DNA of 5,459 nucleotides from Deltaproteobacteria bacterium. GTDB taxonomy: Bacteria; Desulfobacterota; Desulfobacteria; Desulfobacterales; JAFDDL01. Location: contig JAFDDL010000288.1 of the NCBI GenBank assembly GCA_019310865.1, positions 1-5,459 on the forward strand, given 5' to 3'. Below are positions 1 to 5,459 of the stretch, piece after piece. Numbering within the stretch: the first letter of the stretch is position 1; the number at the start of each line of letters is the position of its first letter. Position numbers and translations under genes: made by a program. Under the pieces are notes generated by a model. It worked only from the letters and a program-made list of their open reading frames with translations, was not told the origin of the DNA and searched no databases.

Positions 1-6
1 AAAGAG

Positions 7-1248
7 ATGTTGCCGGAAGCGGGCAATCTCGATCTTTGCCTGACCTGCGGGGCCTGTTCCTCGGGCTGCCCGGCTACGGGTATCGAGGGGATGGACCCCA
101 GGAAATTTTTACGTATGGCGGCGCTCGGGTTGGATGAAGAGATCATGCAAACTCCCTGGGTTTGGATGTGCACCATGTGCCAGCGGTGCATCTATGTGTG
201 TCCCATGCAGATCGACATCCCGCAACTGATCTACCACGCGCGGGCCACCTGGCCGCGGGAAAAGCGGCCCAAAGGAATCTTGGGTTCGTGTGATATGGCG
301 TTGCGCAATGACAGCTGCAGTGCCATGGGCGCCTCACCGGAGGATTTTCAGTTTGTGGTGGAAGATGTACTCGAGGAGTACCAGGAGAGCCAGCCGGATT
401 TTAAAGAAATGCAGGCGCCGATAGATAAACAGGGAGCCCATTTTTTTCTAAACCAGAATTCTCGGGAGCCGGTCACCGAACCGGACGAGATGGTACCCCT
501 CTGGAAAATTTTACATGTGGTCGGAGCGGACTGGACATATGGCAGCAAGGGATGGGGTGGGGAAAATTACTGCATGTTCCTGTCCGATGACGAAGCCTGG
601 GAGCACACCGTTCGAACATCCGCCAAACAGGCCGACATGCTGGGCTGCAAGGTTTTTCTCAATACGGAGTGAGGGCACGTTACCTATGCGGTCCGGTCCG
701 GACTGGAAAAATTTAAGATCGAGCATCATTTCGAAGTCGCCAGCATATATCAGTACTACGCCAAATGGGTTCGCGAAGGCAAGCTGAAGATTAACGCTGA
801 CTGGAACAAAGATTTAAAAATTAAATTTACGGCTCAAGATCCCTGCCAGATTGTTCGAAAGAGTTTTGGGGACTCGGTTGCCGATGATTTGCGGTTTGTT
901 GTCAAAACCTTGGTCGGAGAAGAAAATTTTATTGATATGACGCCAAACAAGTCGAACAACTACTGCTGTGGCGGCGGCGGCGGGTTTTTACAATCGGGAT
1001 ATGTTGATGCCCGGCGTCAATACGGACAATTGAAATTGAAACAGATTTTAGATACCCGCGCCGACTATTGCATTGCGGCTTGTCATAACTGCCATGCACA
1101 GATTCATGACCTGGCCGAGCATTACGAAGCCAACTACCACACCGTGCACCTGTGGACATTGATATGCCTGTCCCTGGGAATCCTTGGAGAAGCCGAAAGG
1201 GAGTATCTGGGACCGGACTTGAAGGATGTGGCGGTTTATGGGGCTTGA
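7..1248 (+). CDS. HdrD-like (Fe-S)-binding oxidoreductase, putative selenoprotein (Sec at residue 222)
   Basis: Likely a cytoplasmic subunit that takes electrons from the neighbouring HdrA to a disulfide or similar substrate. Numbering from the ATG at 7, two ferredoxin motifs lie at C11-C14-C17-C21P and C55-C58-C61-C65P. A linker follows, then a C-terminal CCG domain: C280, C320-C321-G with a run of glycines, C355, C359 and C362. The frame holds one TGA, at 670-672, inside the motif NTE-TGA-GHVTY, where relatives have Cys (ECGH). The same frame then continues without a stop to 1248, and all CCG cysteines lie beyond the TGA, so truncation would remove the active site. With Sec the product is 413 residues. 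The first CCG domain is degenerate, as in single-CCG HdrD relatives such as DsrK or TmcB. The two codons before the ATG at 7 are also open and no ribosome site is visible, so the true start may lie upstream of the window. BamD of benzoyl-CoA reductase complexes is an alternative name. Confidence 0.85.
670..672 (+). other. In-frame UGA read as selenocysteine
   Basis: The TGA sits in the sequence NTE-x-GH, a place where HdrD/GlpC-type proteins carry a conserved Cys. TGA differs from the Cys codon TGC by one base. Strong family-like coding sequence, including the whole CCG domain, continues in the same frame on the far side. From memory, Sec-containing Fe-S oxidoreductases of the GlpC/HdrD kind have been reported in deltaproteobacteria. 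A true nonsense mutation is the alternative. The sel genes needed for decoding are not in this window. Confidence 0.82.
689..705 (+). promoter_or_regulatory. Putative bacterial SECIS hairpin
   Basis: Just downstream of the UGA, CGGTCCG (689-695) pairs with CGGACTG (699-705). This gives seven base pairs, one of them G-U, closed by the loop GTC (696-698). The loop begins with G, 24 bases after the last base of the UGA. Bacterial SECIS elements are known to be in-frame stem-loops in this distance range with a G at the first or second loop position, bound by SelB. The stem was found by eye. If G695-C699 is open, the loop becomes GGTCC and still starts with G. Confidence 0.65.
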
Positions 1249-1259
1249 CCTGAGCGCTC

Positions 1260-1313
1260 ATGGAGATCGGCTTTATGGATAACATAGGACGGATAATCAA
1301 CGAGGTTTTATGA
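1260..1313 (+). other. Tiny ORF in the spacer, overlapping the hdrA start
   Basis: An ORF of 17 codons (MEIGFMDNIGRIINEVL) runs from the ATG at 1260. Its TGA (1311-1313) overlaps the hdrA ATG at 1310 as ATGA. An inner ATG at 1275 has GGAGA (1262-1266) about eight bases upstream. It could couple translation into hdrA, but an ORF this short may be chance and I recognise no family. The 61-base spacer otherwise holds a 10-base perfect palindrome at 1251-1260 and no clear terminator. Confidence 0.15.
1302..1305 (+). promoter_or_regulatory. Ribosome binding site of hdrA
   Basis: GAGG lies four bases before the ATG at 1310 and seven bases before the second ATG at 1313. The spacing favours 1313 slightly, so the protein may begin one Met later. 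The difference is a single residue. Confidence 0.5.
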
Positions 1314-4300
1314 TGAAGAAAAAGGTCGGAAAAGCGCTGGTCGTCGGTGCGGGAATTAGCGGCATCCGCTCGGCGCTCGATTTGGCCGAGGTCGGCTATG
1401 GCGTAACGCTCATCGATCGGTCATCGCACATGGGCGGCATTTTATCCCAACTGGATTATCAGTTTCCCACCGACCGATGCGGGATGTGCAAGATGCTGCC
1501 CATGGTCGACCGGGATGCATCTTCTCAATATTGCCTGAGAAAAGGGCTTTTCCATGAAAATATTGATATCATGCTTTCCACGGAGCTATTTTCAGTCGAT
1601 GGAGAAGCCGGTAGCTACAAGGTGAAGCTTCGTCAGAAACCGACTTGGGTGGATCCGGATTTATGTGTCGGTTGCGGTGTCTGTGTTCCTGTGTGTCCGG
1701 TGGCGGTCCCGGATGAATTTAATTCCGGTTTATCAAATCGAAAGGCAATCTATTTGCCGGTTCCCCATGCCATTCCCAATCCATATGTGATAGACATGGC
1801 TGCCTGCACGCGTTGCGGCGCCTGTGAGACGGCCTGTCCCACGGGTGCGATCCGTTTGTCGGAACAGGAAAGAAAAAAATTTAATATCCTGGTGGTGGAC
1901 GATGAGCTGATTCTCAGAGAGTCACTCAAGGCCTGGCTTGATGACGAGGCGGGCTTTTCAGTGGACACCGCTGAATCCGGTCCGGACGCCCTGGCGCAGC
2001 TTATGAATAAGGCCTACCAGTTAATGCTTCTGGATATCAAGATGCCCGGCATGGATGGGGTCGAAGTATTGGCCAAGGCCAAAGAGCTTCTGCCGGATTT
2101 GCAGGTGGTCATGATGACGGCCTACGCGACGGTTGAAACGGCGGTCGAGGCGATGAAAACAGGCGCACTTGATTACCTGGTCAAACCCTTTGATCCGGAG
2201 ACCCTGTTGCCCATGGTGCTTCAGATCTATGAGATGGGAGAACTTGCGTATGACAGGGAGCTTGAGGTGGGCGCCCTTGTCCTTTGCGGCGGCAGTGATT
2301 ATTACGATCCCTCCGAGGGAAAGAACACACTGGGGTATAAAAAAATCCCCGGTGTGGTAACCAGCCTGGAGTTTGAACGAATCATCAGCGGCACCGGTCC
2401 TTGCCGGGGGCAGCTGGTACGTCCTGAAGACGGCAGGCCCATTAAAAAAATTGCGTGGGTGCAGTGCGTCGGCTCCCGTGACTTACAAACCCAGGCCGAT
2501 TTCTGTTCCAATATCTGCTGTATGTACGCGATCAAGGAGGCCCTGGTTGTCAAAGAAAAATTCGGTGATCAAATCGATACGACCATCTATTACATGGATA
2601 TGCGGACTTTTGGCAAAACATATCAACGCTACCGGGATGAGGCGGAAAATAAGCGCGGCGTCCACTTCGAACGTGGACGCGTTCACTCGGTAACGGCTGA
2701 TAGCGCAAGTGGTGAAGACAAGGCAGATCTTTCGGTTCGCTATGCGGACACCACTGGCGGTGTTCGAGATGAGAACTACGACTTGATCGTCCTCGCGGTG
2801 GCACAGCGGCCCGTAAAAGGAACCGCCGAACTGGCGGAAAAGCTGGACTTGCCGCTCAACACATGGGGATACTGCCAAACAGAGCCGTTTTCCATGACGG
2901 AAACCGGAACGGATGGGATTGTTGTCGGTGGAGCTTATTCCGGCTTGAAGGATATCAGTGAGTCCGTTATCCAGGCATCCGCTGCAGCAGCGGCTGCCTC
3001 CCGGGTGATCCATGCCGGTGGCGGAAGCCTGGCTCTGGAGGCGGAAACGGGTTCTGAGCCTCAAAATGTCATGCGGGAATTGCCCAAGGTGTTGGCAGTT
3101 ATTTGCACCTGTGGCGATTCGCTTGCGTATAAAATGGAGGAGCTGGAGAAAAAGTTGACGCACGACCCGACGGTTTGCGCAGTTGAATTCGTAGACAGGA
3201 CCTGTTCTGCTCTGGGCTGGGAAACGCTGGAAGCCATGGTGGAGAAACACCGGCCCAACCGGGTGTTGATCGGTGCCTGCTTGCCATACTTATACACGCG
3301 TAAAATAAAGGAACTTGGCGTGAAGTCCGGCCTGGATCCATCGCTGATGGATGCGGTCGACATTCGAACACCTGCATTTGCCCTGCTCGGTGAAGCCGGG
3401 CAGACCGATCCCGGATCGGTGATCGCCCAGATGGAAACTGCCCTGTTTGTGGGGCTGGCCAAATTAAAACGGGTCGACCCATCGCCGGTACCCACCGTGA
3501 AAATTGTTCAGCGCGCCCTGGTTGTCGGGGGCGGTATTGCCGGAATGAGCGCCGCGCTGGCGATTGCAGATCATGGATTTCAGGTCGACCTGGTTGAAAA
3601 AAACGACAAATTGGGTGGGAATCTGAACTGGCTTCAGACCACATTGGATGGTCATATAGTAGGGGATTTCAGGGATGAGGCCATCACAAAAATTGAGAAG
3701 CATCCCCTGATTGAGGTGCATACCCGCACACGAGTCGCAGGCGCTTATGGCGAGGTCGGCCATTTTATTACCACCATCGAGAGTGCTGAAAAAGATGTCG
3801 ACACTCTGGAACATGGCGTGGTGATTCTCGCTACCGGCGGAGAGGAAGCAACAACAAGCGCTTACAGCTACGAAAAAAGCGACGCCGTTATCACCCAAAA
3901 AGAGCTGGAAGAGAAATTGAGCAATGACGGCATCGATCCCAAGGCCCTGACCACCGTCGTCATGATCCAATGCGTGGATTCTCGTGAGGAGCCCAGAAAT
4001 TACTGCAGCCGAGTGTGCTGTTCATCGGCGTTGAAACATGCCCTGGCATTAAAGAAAAAAAATCCCGACTTGGCCATCTATGTTCTATACCGCGATATGA
4101 TGTCCTACGGGTTTATGGAAACATATTTTACCCAGGCGCGTCGTTCGGGAATCATATTTATTCAGTATACGCCCGAGGACAAACCTGTGGTAGCCCTGGC
4201 CGATGATGCCGGCGAAGATGCAAAACCGGTTCAAGTGAAAGCATTCGACCCAATTCTTCGCCGAAAGATTGAGATCCCGGCCGATCTTTTGGTGCTGTCT

Positions 4301-4801
4301 GTGGGAATCGTTCCGAGTCTGGAGCCGGATCTGGTCGCCGCTTTTGGTGCTGCAATCGATGAGGACGGCTTTTTCCAGGAGGCCGAATCAAAATGGCGGC
4401 CGGTGGATTCTTTAAAGGAAGGGGTATTTGCTTGCGGCCTTGCGCATTCTCCTCGCTCGGTTCCTGAAACGGTTGCCACCGCCGAGGCGGCGGCCCAACG
4501 ATCATTAAGACTTCTTGCACAGGAGTATCTGCTATCGGGCAAAATCGTTTCATCCGTTCGCCACAGTCTTTGCAGTCTTTGCCGGCGGTGCATCGATGCC
4601 TGCCCCTATCATGCGCGAACATTTGATCCCGACCTGGAAAAAATTCTTGTCAACTCCCTGATGTGCCAGGGATGTGGCGCTTGCGCGGTGGTATGCCCCA
4701 ACAGTGCATCTGTGGTGGAGGGGTTTCATGAAGAGCAGATGTTTGAAATGATAGATGCCAACCTGGCGGGGACATTTAACCCCAACGCCAGGGTTAACTG
4801 A
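1310..4801 (+). CDS. hdrA: Tandem HdrA-like flavoprotein with an internal response-regulator receiver domain
   Basis: Cytoplasmic FAD/[4Fe-4S] protein, probably the electron-bifurcating or hub subunit of an Hdr complex. Module 1: Rossmann motif GAGISG (13-18), C57/C60 and C75 in the HdrA cysteine region, two ferredoxin motifs (C119-C122-C125-C129P and C166-C169-C172-C176P), a receiver domain (about 191-310), return to the FAD domain at ELEVGALVL, then the HdrA cluster motif C386-X12-C399-X3-C403-C404. Module 2: an HdrA N-terminal domain with C599, C601, C632 and C657, a second FAD motif GGGIAG (740-745), a second cluster motif C888-X10-C899-X3-C903-C904, and a C-terminal ferredoxin (C1088-C1091-C1094-C1098P and C1119-C1122-C1125-C1129P). 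Module 2 lacks the ferredoxin insert of module 1. At 1163 residues it is far longer than a single HdrA (about 650). The start follows GAGG at 1302. BamE of class II benzoyl-CoA reductase is a possible relative with a similar double layout, from memory. Confidence 0.93.
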   Translation: MMKKKVGKALVVGAGISGIRSALDLAEVGYGVTLIDRSSHMGGILSQLDYQFPTDRCGMCKMLPMVDRDASSQYCLRKGLFHENIDIMLSTELFSVDGEAGSYKVKLRQKPTWVDPDLCVGCGVCVPVCPVAVPDEFNSGLSNRKAIYLPVPHAIPNPYVIDMAACTRCGACETACPTGAIRLSEQERKKFNILVVDDELILRESLKAWLDDEAGFSVDTAESGPDALAQLMNKAYQLMLLDIKMPGMDGVEVLAKAKELLPDLQVVMMTAYATVETAVEAMKTGALDYLVKPFDPETLLPMVLQIYEMGELAYDRELEVGALVLCGGSDYYDPSEGKNTLGYKKIPGVVTSLEFERIISGTGPCRGQLVRPEDGRPIKKIAWVQCVGSRDLQTQADFCSNICCMYAIKEALVVKEKFGDQIDTTIYYMDMRTFGKTYQRYRDEAENKRGVHFERGRVHSVTADSASGEDKADLSVRYADTTGGVRDENYDLIVLAVAQRPVKGTAELAEKLDLPLNTWGYCQTEPFSMTETGTDGIVVGGAYSGLKDISESVIQASAAAAAASRVIHAGGGSLALEAETGSEPQNVMRELPKVLAVICTCGDSLAYKMEELEKKLTHDPTVCAVEFVDRTCSALGWETLEAMVEKHRPNRVLIGACLPYLYTRKIKELGVKSGLDPSLMDAVDIRTPAFALLGEAGQTDPGSVIAQMETALFVGLAKLKRVDPSPVPTVKIVQRALVVGGGIAGMSAALAIADHGFQVDLVEKNDKLGGNLNWLQTTLDGHIVGDFRDEAITKIEKHPLIEVHTRTRVAGAYGEVGHFITTIESAEKDVDTLEHGVVILATGGEEATTSAYSYEKSDAVITQKELEEKLSNDGIDPKALTTVVMIQCVDSREEPRNYCSRVCCSSALKHALALKKKNPDLAIYVLYRDMMSYGFMETYFTQARRSGIIFIQYTPEDKPVVALADDAGEDAKPVQVKAFDPILRRKIEIPADLLVLSVGIVPSLEPDLVAAFGAAIDEDGFFQEAESKWRPVDSLKEGVFACGLAHSPRSVPETVATAEAAAQRSLRLLAQEYLLSGKIVSSVRHSLCSLCRRCIDACPYHARTFDPDLEKILVNSLMCQGCGACAVVCPNSASVVEGFHEEQMFEMIDANLAGTFNPNARVN
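1880..2239 (+). other. Receiver (REC) domain embedded in HdrA
   Basis: Residues about 191-310 of the HdrA protein read as a full CheY-like receiver of the NtrC/AtoC kind. The acidic pair is D197-D198, the phosphoacceptor is D242 (LLDIKMPGMDG), the conserved Thr is T270 (MMTAYA) and the conserved Lys is K292 (LVKPFD). It begins directly after the second ferredoxin motif (AIRLSEQERKKF) and ends at the strand ELEVGALVL, which in ordinary HdrA follows the ferredoxin closely. The frame is continuous through both junctions. All phosphorylation residues are present, so it could accept phosphate from a histidine kinase. No DNA-binding or enzymatic output domain other than HdrA itself is attached. Confidence 0.92.
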
Positions 4802-4836
4802 GTTGAATGAAAAGCTGGTTTTAAACAATATTTACA

Positions 4837-4845
4837 GAAGGTGAT
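4837..4845 (+). promoter_or_regulatory. Ribosome binding site of hdrC
   Basis: GAAGGTGAT is a strong Shine-Dalgarno match whose AGG core ends six bases before the ATG at 4848. It fixes the hdrC start. The 46-base gap after hdrA shows no clear terminator, so hdrA and hdrC are probably on one transcript. Confidence 0.7.
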
Positions 4846-4847
4846 CC

Positions 4848-5421
4848 ATGAATTTGCCACAGCATAAAGAAATCGATCCGGGGGCGACGGTTCCCGCTGA
4901 CCCCCTGAAATCGGTCCAGGAGATGGTGAGGGCTTGCATTCAATGCGGCACCTGTACGGCCTCTTGCACCAGTGCCCCGGCAATGGACCTGACGCCACGA
5001 CAATTATGGCGAAATGTACTGGTGGGCAACAAGGACAAGATCTTTAGCAGCAGAACGTTTACGCTTTGCTCCGCCTGCTACTACTGCACCTTGAGGTGCC
5101 CCCGGGGACTGCCGCTCACCGAGGCGATGTCGGCGCTCAAACAGATCGCCGCCAACGAGGACTTGAAGCTGTATAAAAAGAGCAACCGGTTTTATAAAAG
5201 TTTTATGGACAGCGTGAAGCGCCATGGCCGGGTCCATGAAATGGAGTTTATGACGCTGTTTTTTTTTGTCGATGAAGGATCCATTTCTGCCCTTGAAATA
5301 TACCCCGTTGGGAATGCGGCTCATGGGGAAGGGAAAGGTGTCCATTGAATTTCCTTCTCGGGAGCCAAATCCGTTGGCGGCCATATTCAAAAAAGTTGAA
5401 GAAATAGAGGGGCGCTTATGA
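4848..5421 (+). CDS. hdrC: HdrC-like ferredoxin subunit, frame broken at a T9 run
   Basis: HdrC is the electron-transfer subunit that joins HdrA to HdrB. Two [4Fe-4S] motifs are seen: C30-C33-C36-C40 (followed by Thr instead of the usual Pro) and C74-C77-C80-C84P. The literal frame stops at 5346-5348 and gives 166 residues, the last 25 or so with no family likeness. Shifting frame by one at the T run 5259-5267 gives TLFFLSMKDPFLPLKYTP and a stop at 5419-5421. That tail resembles HdrC C-termini and would make 190 residues, a normal HdrC length. Its stop overlaps the hdrB start as ATGA. Both iron-sulfur motifs are upstream of the shift, so even the short form could bind clusters, but it would lack the C-terminal part, which may contact HdrB. 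Coordinates here span the restored gene. Confidence 0.85.
5259..5267 (+). repeat. T9 homopolymer at the hdrC frameshift
   Basis: Nine consecutive T follow CTG (5256-5258). Eight T would give the codons TTT TTT TTG TCG ATG and keep hdrC open to 5421; nine send it to the stop at 5348. Runs of nine are prone to sequencing indels, replication slippage and RNA polymerase slippage, and the sequence alone does not tell which applies. Confidence 0.85.
5407..5421 (+). promoter_or_regulatory. hdrB ribosome site and ATGA overlap with restored hdrC
   Basis: GAGG at 5407-5410 lies seven bases before the hdrB ATG at 5418. In the shifted hdrC frame the stop TGA at 5419-5421 overlaps this ATG in the ATGA arrangement typical of translational coupling. 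If hdrC is read literally it ends 69 bases earlier and the coupling is lost. Confidence 0.7.
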
Positions 5422-5459
5422 AATATTTATACTATCCCGGTTGTTCACTGCAGGGAACG
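5418..5459 (+). CDS. hdrB: HdrB-like CCG-domain protein, N-terminus only
   Basis: Only 14 codons are inside the window, reading MKYLYYPGCSLQGT. The start YYPGCSL is typical of HdrB, where the Cys belongs to the first CCG domain that binds a noncubane [4Fe-4S] cluster at the disulfide-reducing site. Its place after hdrC with an ATGA overlap fits the usual hdrC-hdrB order. The rest of the gene is cut off by the window end, so the catalytic motifs cannot be checked. Confidence 0.8.
   Translation, partial: MKYLYYPGCSLQGT

Noticed and set aside
441..447. Run of about seven T in the linker of the HdrD-like gene as a second frameshift site
   Set aside because: The reading frame on both sides looks coherent and leads into the conserved UGA region, so no shift is needed.
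889..1248. Separate 119-residue gene starting at TTG, after a true stop at 670
   Set aside because: The frame is the same as the upstream gene, coding similarity covers the gap 673-888, and the CCG domain needs both parts; Sec readthrough explains it better.
1251..1260. Perfect palindrome TGAGCGCTCA after the HdrD-like gene
   Set aside because: Too short, with no loop or T tract for a terminator; as an operator site it has no supporting second copy.
1873..1879. A7 run in the A-AAA-AAA slippery phase at the ferredoxin/receiver junction of hdrA; a -1 shift would stop at 1882-1884
   Set aside because: Lys-Lys codons commonly give this pattern, I see no convincing downstream stimulatory structure, and the zero frame is fully coherent.
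2483..3250. Long minus-strand ORF of 255 residues
   Set aside because: It lies wholly inside hdrA, shows no recognisable domain, and is a shadow of a strongly supported gene.

Overview
The window is one plus-strand cluster of heterodisulfide-reductase (Hdr) type iron-sulfur genes and is almost completely coding. I infer an anaerobic bacterium, most likely a sulfate-reducing or related Desulfobacterota (deltaproteobacterial) lineage. The reasons are the HdrD-like/HdrA/HdrC/HdrB gene set, an in-frame UGA that looks like selenocysteine, and moderate base composition. This is judged from remembered family patterns, not from a search.

Layout: (1) 7-1248, an HdrD-like protein with two [4Fe-4S] ferredoxin motifs and a C-terminal CCG domain, interrupted at 670-672 by a TGA best read as selenocysteine. 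A hairpin with SECIS geometry follows it. (2) 1249-1309, a short spacer with a tiny ORF that ends on the next start codon. (3) 1310-4801, a giant HdrA-like flavoprotein of 1163 residues: two HdrA modules in tandem, with a complete response-regulator receiver domain inserted in the first module. (4) 4848-5421, hdrC, whose reading frame breaks at a run of nine T. The literal frame stops at 5348. Removing one T restores a family-like C-terminus whose stop overlaps the next start as ATGA. (5) 5418 to the window end, the first 14 codons of hdrB.

How the genes may work together: HdrA proteins are cytoplasmic flavoproteins that can split electron pairs between a high- and a low-potential acceptor (flavin-based bifurcation) or run the reverse. 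HdrC passes electrons by two [4Fe-4S] clusters to HdrB, whose CCG domains carry the active-site clusters. Here one double HdrA is flanked by two possible catalytic arms, the HdrD-like selenoprotein and HdrBC. The pair HdrD-like plus duplicated HdrA also resembles BamD/BamE of class II benzoyl-CoA reductase complexes, but nothing in this window shows an aromatic substrate.

The most notable points are the receiver domain inside HdrA, which suggests phosphorylation control of an electron-transfer enzyme; the putative Sec in the HdrD-like protein; and the T9 frameshift in hdrC, which could be a sequencing error, a mutation or programmed slippage. I saw no tRNA, rRNA, CRISPR, insertion sequence or rho-independent terminator.
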